From Clostridium tertium (lineage in GTDB: Bacteria; Bacillota; Clostridia; Clostridiales; Clostridiaceae), in contig NZ_JAGGJY010000018.1 of the NCBI RefSeq assembly GCF_017873245.1, forward strand, positions 1-62,408: a DNA stretch of 62,408 nucleotides, read 5' to 3'. Position numbers and translations under genes: made by a program. Position 1 is the stretch's first letter; every line of letters starts with the position of its first letter. This document shows, in pieces, positions 25,822 through 34,413 of this stretch. The notes under the pieces were generated by a model. The model was given only the letters and a program-made list of their open reading frames with translations. It was not told where the DNA came from and ran no database searches.

Positions 25822-25855
25822 ATATGGGATTTTTTAGTCTGTAATTCAGAAATAA
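25822..25855 (+). repeat. Dispersed hairpin repeat, copy 6 (right half only)
   Basis: ATATGGGATTTTTTAGTC then TGTAATTCAGAAATA matches the right arm, T run and tail of copy 5 (GCGGTATTTTTTAGTACGCA...). The left arm is lost. Confidence 0.55.
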
Positions 25856-25871
25856 CATAAAAAGATTATTT

Positions 25872-25900
25872 AATAGCCAATGAGATTTTCATTGGCTATT
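25872..25900. terminator. Bidirectional terminator
   Basis: AATAGCCAATGA and TCATTGGCTATT form a perfect 12-bp stem between convergent genes. Confidence 0.75.
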
Positions 25901-25914
25901 CTTATATATTAAAT

Positions 25915-26115
25915 TTACTTAACATCAATTACAATTTTGTGGCAGGCATCACAGTAATAAGCTACTAAATCACTATCCAATACACGTTTTAAATTAATTC
26001 TTTCAGGGAAAAAATAAGATTGGTTTCTAGCTTCATCTGAAATAAAATCAAAGCTGTTTTTCGGAGAAGTAATAATACCCTTTTTCATTTCTTTACTACA
26101 ATATGGACAATTCAT
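25915..26115 (-). CDS. Small zinc-ribbon-like protein (DUF6487 type)
   Basis: A 66-residue protein with CPYC at the N-terminus (Cys3, Cys6) and CDAC near the C-terminus (YYCDACHKIV), a four-cysteine zinc-ribbon arrangement as in the PF20097/DUF6487 proteins. No membrane segment. GAGGTGG RBS precedes the ATG. Probably a small zinc-binding cytosolic protein of unknown role. Confidence 0.7.
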   Translation of the reverse strand: MNCPYCSKEMKKGIITSPKNSFDFISDEARNQSYFFPERINLKRVLDSDLVAYYCDACHKIVIDVK

Positions 26116-26188
26116 TTATACCACCTCAATAAAGTATCAATTCAATACATTAATTATATCATATAGAATATAGATAATGACTATTTAA

Positions 26189-26509
26189 AATAATAATCAA
26201 ATAGATGAATGTACTAAACTTAGAAATATAGTAATTACAGCAGCTGGACCATTTATTTCTTTTATAGTTTGTTTATTATCAAGCATAGTTTTATATAAAT
26301 TTTCTTATAGCCTAAATTATGCATATAAAATAATATTAAGAAGTCTTTCATTTTATAGTCTTATACAATTTCTAATAACAGCAATTCCAATTAAGTATAA
26401 TTTTTATCCGTATAAAAATTTGACAAGTGATGGATATAAAATTGTAGAAACAATTTTTGGTAGAGTAGAATCTAAATCAGTAGATAATATGGAAGATAAA
26501 AGTAGATGA
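26189..26509 (+). pseudogene. Relic of M50 (site-2) metallopeptidase, C-terminal half
   Basis: The open frame reads IVITAAGPFISFIVCLLSSI, then SLIQFLITAIPIKYNFYP, NLTSDGYKIVE and on to 26509. The GP...FxxAIP...SDGYxI pattern is the C-terminal core of M50 membrane peptidases, where Asp of the DG motif is a zinc ligand. The HExxH-bearing N-terminal half and start are missing. A long terminator follows. Truncated and non-functional. Confidence 0.6.
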
Positions 26510-26533
26510 CGTTAAATAAAATGAAAATATTAA

Positions 26534-26598
26534 GGCTACAGATATAGTTTTACTTTAAATTAATTATTTAAGTAATACTATTCTGTAGCTTTTTTATG
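26534..26598 (+). terminator. Long hairpin terminator
   Basis: GGCTACAGATATAGT pairs imperfectly with ACTATTCTGTAGC with further pairing inside, followed by seven T. Confidence 0.7.
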
Positions 26599-26648
26599 TA
26601 TATTTAGTTAGATCAGAATGAATTAAGATTTGAGTAAATATTTAAAAG

Positions 26649-27410
26649 CTATAGAAGTTTAGATAATTTATTGATTAATAATTCGATAAATACAAAATTT
26701 AGAGCTTGGCTATCAATAAAAAAACTATCCTTAGCTAATGAAAATGATGGTAAAACTATTATATTTGGTATTTGCTTAGAAAACTTTGTTTTATTGTTTT
26801 GAGTAATTAATGCAATATTGCTATTATTACTAATAGAATTTTTTATTGATTCAACAATTATAGAAGTTAAAGCAGATAGTGAAAAATATATATTTAAATC
26901 ATTTTGTGATGAAAATAATGCTTTTTCTGCAATTAAGCTACTATCTGTAATGCTTTCTGAATCTATCCCAATTGTTGTTAATCTATATTGAAGATGTCTA
27001 GCAGCAAGTCCTGTTTCGTGAACCCCATAAATTTTAATTTTGTTTGATTTTAATATATCTTCTGATAAAGCTTCAAGTTGATTATCTAAGTTGCTTTCTT
27101 TTAATAATGTAAGCTTTTCTATAAAAAGATTAATAATTTCTTGAGATGAATCATTGATTATTTTTTCATCGGACAAATTCCCAGAGTGAAGATATCGTGA
27201 TAATTCATATTTAAATTCTGAAAAGCCTTTATATCCGCACTTTTGACAAAATCTCAATAATGCAGATTTAGATACATTCATTTTATATGCAGCTGTTACC
27301 AATGGAAAACAAGCTATTATATCAGGATTTGTAAGAATTATATTTTTAATTTTAATTTCAGATTGAGTAAATTCATCATTATGTAAAAGTATATTATCTA
27401 TTGGATTCAT
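26649..27410 (-). CDS. RpiR/MurR-family transcriptional regulator
   Basis: A 253-residue regulator with an N-terminal helix-turn-helix (AAYKMNVSKSALLRFCQKCG, about 41-60) and a C-terminal SIS domain (about 105-240, NKIKIYGVHETGLAARHLQY) that binds phosphosugars. RpiR proteins often control amino-sugar and MurNAc genes. It is divergent from the PTS genes, and a 21-bp inverted repeat lies in the shared promoter region, so it likely controls that operon in response to an imported sugar phosphate. GGAGG RBS. Confidence 0.88.
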   Translation of the reverse strand: MNPIDNILLHNDEFTQSEIKIKNIILTNPDIIACFPLVTAAYKMNVSKSALLRFCQKCGYKGFSEFKYELSRYLHSGNLSDEKIINDSSQEIINLFIEKLTLLKESNLDNQLEALSEDILKSNKIKIYGVHETGLAARHLQYRLTTIGIDSESITDSSLIAEKALFSSQNDLNIYFSLSALTSIIVESIKNSISNNSNIALITQNNKTKFSKQIPNIIVLPSFSLAKDSFFIDSQALNFVFIELLINKLSKLL

Positions 27411-27469
27411 TAGTGTATCCTCCTTATATTTAATAGTTATATTATACCATATAAAATTGGTTTGGTAAA

Positions 27470-27490
27470 TTTCTCAAAAATTTTGGGAAA
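27470..27490. promoter_or_regulatory. Candidate RpiR operator
   Basis: TTTCTCAAAA, a central A, and TTTTGGGAAA form a 9-of-10 inverted repeat between the divergent regulator and PTS genes. Confidence 0.55.
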
Positions 27491-27557
27491 AAGTATTTAT
27501 TTTTAAATCAAAGCATGTTATGATTGGGTTGTAAATAAATTACAGGAGGGTTTTGAG

Positions 27558-27854
27558 ATGAAAAAAATTGTATTACTTTGTGCAGCAGGTATGTCCACTA
27601 GTTTATTAGTTACTAAAATGGTATTAGCAGCTGAAAAGCATAATTTGGATTATGACATAAGTGCTTATTCTATAAGCAATGCAAAAGAAAGTATTGAAGG
27701 AGCTGATTTAGTGCTTCTTGGGCCACAAGTAAGGTATAAGCTAAAAGAAATGCAAAAAGTGGCAGGAGATATTCCAGTTCAAGTGATTGATATGGTGCAT
27801 TATGGAATGATTGATGGTGAAGCAATTGTAAAACAAATTTCAACTTTGCTATAG
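27558..27854 (+). CDS. PTS lactose/cellobiose-family EIIB
   Basis: A 98-residue EIIB of the lactose/chitobiose/cellobiose family. Cys8 in LLCAAGMSTS is the phosphorylated residue that hands phosphate to the incoming sugar; GPQVRYKL is a family motif. AGGAGGG RBS. First gene of the operon EIIB-EIIC-GNAT-PIG-L. No EIIA is encoded here, so one must be borrowed from another system. Confidence 0.92.
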   Translation: MKKIVLLCAAGMSTSLLVTKMVLAAEKHNLDYDISAYSISNAKESIEGADLVLLGPQVRYKLKEMQKVAGDIPVQVIDMVHYGMIDGEAIVKQISTLL

Positions 27855-27916
27855 AGATAAAATTTTATAGCTTAAGTAAACGTTTTAATAAATGAGAATT
27901 AAAGGAGAATGGATTA

Positions 27917-29197
27917 ATGGAAAAGATAACTAGTTTTATAGAGGAGCGTCTTGCACCACCTCTTATTAAAATATCAGAGATGAGATACTTACAAGTTATA
28001 CAAAAAACATTTATGACCACAATGCCAATTCTAATTTTTAGTTCGTTATTAATATTAATTGCTGCACTACCTATTCCAGGATGGAGTAATATAGTAGCTC
28101 CATTTTCAGGAAAGTTATGGGCTGGAGTTAATTCATCTTTAGGTCTTTTAGCTGTATGTATTGCAATTGTTTCAGGATACTTTTTGGGAGAATATTACAA
28201 AGATAGGGGTTCAAAAATAAAGCCTATAGTAACTGCATTAATAGGATTTTTAAGTTTTATGATGTTCTTTCCAATGTTTAATACAGAGGATGGAAAGTTA
28301 GTTATAGAAACTACCAATTTTGGAAGTTCAGGAATGTTTGCAGCAATATTTATATCAATTATAGCAGTTGAAATATATAAGTTTCTTATAAATAAAAACT
28401 TTACAATTAAGTTGCCGGCAGGAGTTCCACCAATGGTGTTAGATGCCTTTACTGCATTAATTCCATCAATGGTTGTGTTACTAATGTCATGGGTAATGTC
28501 ACATGTATTAAAGTGGAATATACCAGAACTAACAAATGTTATTTTTGAGCCGCTAGTTGCTGCAGGAAAAGGTCCAATACCACAGTTTTTATCATTCTTT
28601 TTAGATAGAGTATTATGGTTTACTGGAATACATGGTTCAAACGTTGTAGGAAGTGTTATGTCTCCAATTTGGACAAGTATGATAACGGAAAATATGGAAG
28701 CTTATAAAGCAGGAGCAGAAGTTATACCTAATTTATTTACTACAGAGTGGTGTGGATATTTCGTTCGTATATCAGTATTACCAATAGCTGTGTTAGCAGC
28801 AATTTCTAAAGTAAAAAGATATAGTACTTTAGGAAAATTAGCATTACCAGCAACTATATTTAACATTGCAGAGCCTGTAATGTTTGGGTTACCTATTGTA
28901 TTAAATCCATTATTATTTATACCTTGGGTATTTGGTTTTTCATTTTTATGGATTTGGTCATATATATTCACATCAATAATTCCAATGATACCTCCAATTA
29001 TAACTCAAGTTACTTGGACAGTACCAGCACCTATAGCAGCATATTTAGGAACTGGAGGAAGCATTTTTGCATTCTTCTTTAGCTTAGCTAACTACTTTAT
29101 TATAGGTTTAATATTTTATCCATTTTTTAAGGCTTTGGAAAGAAAAGAAATGGAAAGTCAAATAGAGGGGACTGAGGGAAAATATGAAAATAATTAA
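27917..29197 (+). CDS. PTS lactose/cellobiose-family EIIC permease
   Basis: A 426-residue membrane permease (about ten TM) of the CelB/ChbC family. The WFTGIHGSNVVGSV loop and NIAEPVMFGLPIVLNP are substrate-site signatures. It imports and, with EIIB, phosphorylates a beta-linked disaccharide or an amino-sugar relative. AAAGGAG RBS. Its last 14 bases overlap the next gene, indicating tight cotranscription and translational coupling. Confidence 0.92.
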   Translation: MEKITSFIEERLAPPLIKISEMRYLQVIQKTFMTTMPILIFSSLLILIAALPIPGWSNIVAPFSGKLWAGVNSSLGLLAVCIAIVSGYFLGEYYKDRGSKIKPIVTALIGFLSFMMFFPMFNTEDGKLVIETTNFGSSGMFAAIFISIIAVEIYKFLINKNFTIKLPAGVPPMVLDAFTALIPSMVVLLMSWVMSHVLKWNIPELTNVIFEPLVAAGKGPIPQFLSFFLDRVLWFTGIHGSNVVGSVMSPIWTSMITENMEAYKAGAEVIPNLFTTEWCGYFVRISVLPIAVLAAISKVKRYSTLGKLALPATIFNIAEPVMFGLPIVLNPLLFIPWVFGFSFLWIWSYIFTSIIPMIPPIITQVTWTVPAPIAAYLGTGGSIFAFFFSLANYFIIGLIFYPFFKALERKEMESQIEGTEGKYENN

Positions 29198-30125
29198 TTA
29201 CTCACAAGAGTATGAAAATTTAATAGTGAAACTATGGAATGAATGTCTTATAGCCGATACTATTTCATGTGAACAATTAAGAAAACAAGTTTTGTTTGAT
29301 GAAAATTTTAATAGAAAACTTGCGCTCATTGCAATTGAGGATAAAGAAGTTGTTGGCTTTATATTAGCAACAAAAAGGCAAGTGCCATATTTAGATAGAG
29401 GCCTTGAACCAGAAAGAGGTTGGATAAATCTTTTATTTGTAAGAGAGGATTTTAGAAAGAAAAACATTGGAAGTGAAATGGTAAAGGAAGTAGAAGAAAG
29501 GTTAAAAGGATATGGAGTAAAGAATATAACTATAGCAGCATACAGTCCTAATTATTTTTTCCCAGGAATAGATAAGGAATATTATAAAGAAAGTATAGAT
29601 TTTTTTGAAAAATTAAACTATACAAGAACTGGTGAAGCTGTAAGTATGCAAAGAAATTTATGGGATTACAATATACCATTAAAAGTTAAGGGAAGAAAAA
29701 ATCAATTAGAGAAGCAAGGATATAGCTTTAGGAAGTTTGATTATAAGTATTCAATGGATTTGTTAGAATTCTTAGGTGAAAATTTTGGCGGTGGATGGAA
29801 AAGAAGTGCATTAATGGCTATGCAAAATAATGAAGCTGAAAAACTTATATGGATAAGTTTAGATACGAATGACAAAGTAGTAGGTTTTTGTATGAGGAAA
29901 ATGGATGGGAATGAATGTAGGTTTGGTCCATTTGGAGTGAGGGAAGATTTAAGAAGTAGTGGTATAGGTGGAGTCTTATTTAATTTAATGATGGATGATA
30001 TGAAGCAAAATAAACTTTACTATTTATATTTCTTATGGACTCATGGAGCAGGTATGAGGTTTTATCAAAAACATGGTGTAGAAGTATATAGAAGTTACTA
30101 TTTGTATAGTAAAAAAATCGCTTAA
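29184..30125 (+). CDS. Tandem-domain GNAT acetyltransferase
   Basis: A 313-residue protein with two GNAT domains. Domain 1 (about 1-150) has FVREDFRKKNIGSEMV; domain 2 (about 170-313) has GVREDLRSSGIGGVLF with an intact acetyl-CoA loop and a FYQKHGVEVY end. Translationally coupled to EIIC, so probably acetylates the imported amino sugar or a product of it. Two-domain GNATs often have one catalytic and one structural half. Which half is active cannot be decided by eye. Confidence 0.85.
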   Translation: MKIINYSQEYENLIVKLWNECLIADTISCEQLRKQVLFDENFNRKLALIAIEDKEVVGFILATKRQVPYLDRGLEPERGWINLLFVREDFRKKNIGSEMVKEVEERLKGYGVKNITIAAYSPNYFFPGIDKEYYKESIDFFEKLNYTRTGEAVSMQRNLWDYNIPLKVKGRKNQLEKQGYSFRKFDYKYSMDLLEFLGENFGGGWKRSALMAMQNNEAEKLIWISLDTNDKVVGFCMRKMDGNECRFGPFGVREDLRSSGIGGVLFNLMMDDMKQNKLYYLYFLWTHGAGMRFYQKHGVEVYRSYYLYSKKIA

Positions 30126-30236
30126 AGTTAGATAAAGTTGAAAATGGATTTAATTACAAATAACTTATTTAGAAGTAAAAAAAGTTTAGACTCATAAATT
30201 ATATAGAATATTGATTAAAGAGTGGAGGATAAATAG

Positions 30237-30911
30237 ATGAATAACATTAAGAGAGTTATTAGTATAGGAGGACATCCACTAGATGCAGAATTAATGGGAG
30301 GTCCAATAATTATAAAATATGCAGCATTAGGGGCAAAATGCACTTTTGTCAATGTAGTACAAGGAAGATTAGAAGGGCCTAATGTTACAAAGGAAGAGAA
30401 CGATAGATATGTTGAGAATTTAATTCAGGAAAATATAAATGTTGCAAAAGCAATGAATTCAGATTGCAAGTCATTTGGTTATAATTCTAAAGAGCTTCCA
30501 ACAGAAAATGAATTCATTGATATCTTAGTAAAATATTTTACTGATGAAAAAGTGGATTTAGTTATAACTCACTTTAGTGGAACATTGCATCCAAGGCATT
30601 ATTATACACACTATACAGTTAAAGAGGCAGTTAAGATATGTAGAAATAATGGCATGGATATAAAACTTTTATATGGAGAAAACTGTGAAGATTTAGTTGG
30701 ATTCGTGCCACAAGCATATTATGAGCTAAGCGAAAGTGAAGTTGATACATGGTTCAATGCATTAAGAAAATATGAAATCTTTAATGGAAAAGTAAATAGT
30801 GTTCCTTATTATGATTATTATAAAACTATGGGAAAAGTTAGAAGTATGGAATGTGGAAGCAGGAAGTTTACAAAAGCATATATGTATGCTTCATATATAG
30901 AAAACTTATAA
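30237..30911 (+). CDS. PIG-L-family deacetylase-like protein lacking the catalytic-base Asp
   Basis: A 224-residue PIG-L-fold protein (LmbE/MshB/diacetylchitobiose deacetylase relatives), enzymes that remove N-acetyl from GlcNAc-type sugars using zinc. The usual HPDDxE motif is here HPLDAE: His13 and Asp16 (zinc ligands) are kept, but the first Asp, the general base in MshB, is Leu15. A third ligand may come from the His-rich HPRHYYTHYT (118-127). Either the enzyme uses another base or it is a sugar-binding non-enzyme. GGAGG RBS. Last gene of the PTS operon, followed by a terminator. Confidence 0.8.
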   Translation: MNNIKRVISIGGHPLDAELMGGPIIIKYAALGAKCTFVNVVQGRLEGPNVTKEENDRYVENLIQENINVAKAMNSDCKSFGYNSKELPTENEFIDILVKYFTDEKVDLVITHFSGTLHPRHYYTHYTVKEAVKICRNNGMDIKLLYGENCEDLVGFVPQAYYELSESEVDTWFNALRKYEIFNGKVNSVPYYDYYKTMGKVRSMECGSRKFTKAYMYASYIENL

Positions 30912-30974
30912 AATTATTTTAATTAAATTAATTAGCTTTCTTATAGATTATATAACACAATAAAAAGTTTATTA

Positions 30975-31015
30975 AAAAGGATTTATGTAATTGAATTTTA
31001 CATAGATCCTTTTTA
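30975..31015 (+). terminator. Terminator of PTS operon
   Basis: AAAAGGATTTATGTAA and TTACATAGATCCTTTTT form a strong hairpin with a T run. The rest of the gap to 31264 shows only A+T-rich sequence with no gene. Confidence 0.85.
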
Positions 31016-31263
31016 TATGTTTATAAGTATATGGAATAAAAATAAATAGTAGTAAACTAAGTATTAAAACTTTAATAAGAATGAGAGAATGTATAGTTAA
31101 TAACTATACAACAAATATCAAATGTGTTTTATGAAAATATACTATATAAATAAAATACTTATATGGTATTATTTACATATAAGATAAAGAATGGTATGAG
31201 TTACTTTTAGTAAAGTCTTTATTAAGAACTTCAAATGGGAATTTAATTTAAGGGGGAATAAAA

Positions 31264-31620
31264 GTGTTAAAAGAAAAATTATTACCAATTTCAATTTTTA
31301 GCTTAGCTATTTCACTTATTATTAGTGCTTCAATAATAGCTAATAGTATGGAAAATAATGGACGATTCATTGGAGATGGGATAAGTCAAGGAATATTTAA
31401 TATTACTAATACAATTAATCAAGAAAATAATAATAACTTAGATTCAAAAGATATTTTATCATTGGATGAAGCAGCACGATATTTGGGTATAAGTCAGGAA
31501 AGATTAACTCAAGTAATTATTAAAGATGATTCAATACCATGCGTACAAATATCTGGAGAATTTATATTTAGTAAAAATGCATTGGAAGAATGGGTAAAGA
31601 CGTCAAAATTTAAGATGTAA
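31264..31620 (+). CDS. Membrane-tethered helix-turn-helix (excisionase-type) protein
   Basis: A 118-residue protein with an N-terminal membrane segment (about 7-27), a polar Asn-rich linker (30-60) and a C-terminal HTH_17/excisionase-like domain (SLDEAARYLGISQERLTQVI, about 66-85, then IFSKNALEEWVKTS). Such domains normally bind DNA. The basic N-tail (KEK) and uncharged post-TM segment would by the positive-inside rule put the HTH outside, which is odd for a DNA binder. GTG start with a strong AAGGGGG RBS. Function unknown; perhaps a membrane-localised regulator or a domain reused for protein contacts. Confidence 0.7.
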   Translation: MLKEKLLPISIFSLAISLIISASIIANSMENNGRFIGDGISQGIFNITNTINQENNNNLDSKDILSLDEAARYLGISQERLTQVIIKDDSIPCVQISGEFIFSKNALEEWVKTSKFKM

Positions 31621-31806
31621 TATATTGATTTATTTAGTGTGTGCTAAAGATATTAGAATAAAATTCTTGCGTATGTAATAGTGTAATTTAAATATACAAA
31701 GAAGTATATTATAAGACTATTTAAAGATAAGTTGATTATTGTTATGGAATGGAATAAGCAAGAAGAGACTGTTGAATTAAATCTATTAGAGGACAATTAG
31801 AATAAG

Positions 31807-32320
31807 ATGATTACGAATAAAACAACAAGAATAGGTTTTATATATAGCTCTTTATTATGGCGGTGGTTAGTTTTTAAATAATAAATTATTATTGGGCTGA
31901 GTATTGTAAACACTAAAATAAGTCATTTCATTAGATTAAGTGGTGTGCTTTTAGTAATTTTATAACACTTGTTATCTTCTTTGCTTTAGCAACGTTTGTA
32001 TTTAATTTGGATGGGATGATATTTCTAAAAGTATGTATTGAGTTATTACCATATATATTTATGGTAAGGTTTATTATATTATATGTTATATTCAAAAAAA
32101 GCCAATATTTCAAACAGTAGGATTTTCAAAAGATAGGATAGGAAAGCAATTTTTAAATTGTATTATCATTTTTATGATAACATCTGCTACATTAGTTTTA
32201 AATAAAAGTTTTGGAATTGAAATGGTTAAACTTGAAGGTGATATAGGAGATATCTTATATGGGATTGATACTAGTAATATAATTAAGTTAAATATGGATT
32301 TAATTAAAGAAAATAATTAA
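31807..32320 (+). pseudogene. Degraded membrane-protein gene
   Basis: An ATG at 31807 opens MITNKTTRIGFIYSSLLWRW and stops soon after. Hydrophobic sense continues in other frames (FITLVIFFALATFVFNLDGM, then LLPYIFMVRFIILYVIFKKS), and a final frame GFSKDRIGKQFLNCIIIFMI runs to 32320. At least two frame changes and several stops. Just before it (to 31800) is an orphan tail KDKLIIVMEWNKQEETVELN ending LLEDN. I do not recognise either parent family. Confidence 0.55.
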
Positions 32321-32381
32321 ACAGCAATACATTGATAGATAAAATATCTGTTTTACAAATATTTATAAGAAGGTAAAGGGC

Positions 32382-33131
32382 ATGGATTATGAAGATGTTT
32401 TAAAAAGTGTTTCTATAGAGTATAAAAAGATATTAAGAGATAATTTAGTAGGCATTTATGTACATGGATCAATTGCATTAGGTTGCTTCAATTGGGATAA
32501 AAGTGATATTGACTACATAGTCGTAGTTAATAAGCCATTAACAGAAGAGATAAAGCTAAAACTTATGAATGTTACAATTGAATTAAATAAACAAGCTCCA
32601 TCAAAAGGGTTAGAAATGAGTATAGTTTTAAAGAAATATTGTACTAATTTTATATATCCAACCCCATTTGATTTACATTTTTCTAATATGCATCTTGGTT
32701 GGTACAATAGTGATTCAAAAGATTATTGTAAAAATATGAATGGATTTGATAAAGATTTAGCTGCACATTTTACTATAATAAAGAATTCAGGAATAGTTTT
32801 ATATGGATTGCCTATAAATGAGGTGTTTGCTGAAGTTTCAAAAGAAGATTATTTAGATAGTATTAAAAATGACATATCTGAAGCTAAATCAGAAATTTAT
32901 GATAATCCTATTTATATCATTCTAAATTTATGTAGAGTATTAGCTTATGTTAGAAACAACTTAATCCTTTCAAAAGAGAAAGGTGGAGAATGGGGATTAT
33001 ATAATTTAGATAAATGCTATCATAAAATTATAAATGATGCGCTATATAGTTATAATACAAATGAAATAATGAAAGTAGATGAAGAGGAAGCTAAAGGGTT
33101 TTGTGATTATATGCTGAAAAATATAAATTAG
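32382..33131 (+). CDS. AadA-like aminoglycoside nucleotidyltransferase-family protein
   Basis: A 249-residue protein with an N-terminal nucleotidyltransferase core, VGIYVHGSIALGCFNWDKSD (about 22-41) continuing IDY, giving GS...DxD metal-binding residues, and a C-terminal helical domain of the AadA/ANT(3'')-(9) type (CRVLAYVRNNLILSKEKGGE). Members adenylylate streptomycin or spectinomycin, but many chromosomal relatives have no proven resistance role. Complete and with an RBS (AAGG). It is the only intact member among three nucleotidyltransferase loci here (relics at 5795 and 12566). Confidence 0.8.
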   Translation: MDYEDVLKSVSIEYKKILRDNLVGIYVHGSIALGCFNWDKSDIDYIVVVNKPLTEEIKLKLMNVTIELNKQAPSKGLEMSIVLKKYCTNFIYPTPFDLHFSNMHLGWYNSDSKDYCKNMNGFDKDLAAHFTIIKNSGIVLYGLPINEVFAEVSKEDYLDSIKNDISEAKSEIYDNPIYIILNLCRVLAYVRNNLILSKEKGGEWGLYNLDKCYHKIINDALYSYNTNEIMKVDEEEAKGFCDYMLKNIN

Positions 33132-33255
33132 CATGGTTCTTAATAAAAATAAATTAGTAAGATATAAGATGGATTTTGGGATTTAATTTGAAATATCGCC
33201 AAAATTGAATGATAATGTGCATATAATATATTTTATGAATGTGAGATGGGTAAAA

Positions 33256-33967
33256 ATGAATTATAAAGAACTACAGCCTGATTGTGAAAAGTGCTTTGTA
33301 TTATGTTGTGTTGCACTATACTTTTCAGCTATGGATGGATTTCCAGTTAATAAGGATGCAGGTAAACCTTGTATTAATTTAGCTTAAATGTAAAGTTCAT
33401 GAAGATCTTAATAAGAAAGGTTTAAAAGGTTGCATAGCATATGATTGCATTGGTGCAGGGCAAAAGGTAGCTCAAGTTACTTATTCAGCACATGATTGGA
33501 AAGAAAAATCTGGGCATTCAAAAGAAATGTTTGATGTTTTTATTATTATGAAGCAGCTCCACGAAATGCTTTGGTATCTTAATGAATCTATTAGACTACA
33601 AGATAATAATAATATAAATAAAGACAGGCTGACTAAAAAAATAAATGAAATAGAAAGTTTAACATATTTAGAAACAAAATCAATCATAAATTTAGATTTA
33701 ACATCAATTAGAATAGGAATTAATAATTTGCTTTTACAAACTAGTGAATTCTTAAGGAAAAAAGTTAATAACGGAAAAAATTCTTTAAAAGGTAAAAAAG
33801 CATTAGGTGGAGCTCTAAATCTTATGGGTGCTGATCTTAGAAAGAAGGATTTAAGCGGAGCTAATTTAAGCAATAGCATTTTCATAACTCAAGCTCAAAT
33901 TAATAGTGCTAAAGGTGATTCAAATACGAGATTACCTAAATCTATTACTAGACCAAGGCATTGGTAA
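33256..33967 (+). pseudogene. Pentapeptide-repeat protein gene with frameshift
   Basis: The N-terminal part (NYKELQPDCEKCFVLCCVAL, then PVNKDAGKPCINL) and continuation (KVHEDLNKKGLKGCIAYDCI, GAGQKVAQVTYS) match a cysteine-rich domain followed by pentapeptide repeats (GALNLMGADLRKKDLSGANL near the end). The sense changes frame near 33385, where a stop interrupts CINLA. About 237 residues if joined. Cys-rich N-domain plus pentapeptide proteins are of uncertain function. The downstream part from ATG 33527 has no RBS. Confidence 0.7.
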
Positions 33968-34038
33968 GTATTAAAGTTAATAAATATAATTTATTAATAA
34001 CTAAGAAAAACTAATATAATACTCTTTTCTTACTTAAG

Positions 34039-34361
34039 TTTTCAAGATGTTGTCCAAAACAAGTAGATGCAGAAGAACTATCCAGATTAAGAATTAAAAT
34101 AGATGGCGAAACAGAAAATATTGATAGAGAAGCAGGGGAAAGGTTATTAAGTTCAGAAAATTTCAAAAGAATAATTTATCAAGATTCAATATCTAGAACG
34201 AGTCTATTTTTAATAGCGGAAGTAAATGGTAAAATAGTAAGATTTACACGTTGCGAAGGAAATAAACTAAGTAGATTCAAGCATAAAGAAGAATTTGGTT
34301 TATGTATATTAATGGTAATTATTATAATGTGGTCATTATGGGAAAATTTTTAGATAGTTAA
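34039..34361 (+). pseudogene. GNAT relic with missing start, internal deletion and frameshift
   Basis: The frame reads VDAEELSRLRIKIDGETENI, then LFLIAEVNGKIVRFTRCEGN and HKEEFGLCIL, a common clostridial GNAT. The normal next segment (KEYWGYGIGKNLL, acetyl-CoA loop) is absent. In the neighbouring frame the family's C-terminal end appears at once (NGNYYNVVIMGKF). Deletion of the core plus a frame change joined front to end; the start is also missing. Confidence 0.7.
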
Positions 34362-34413
34362 ATAATTAATAAAATTCATTTTGTAATAAGAAAGATAGGA
34401 CGGTGAAAAATAA

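Noticed and set aside
10689..25855. Integron attC sites
   Set aside because: The repeats are simple terminator-like hairpins without R'/R'' core sites (no GTTRRRY), and no integron integrase is present in the window.
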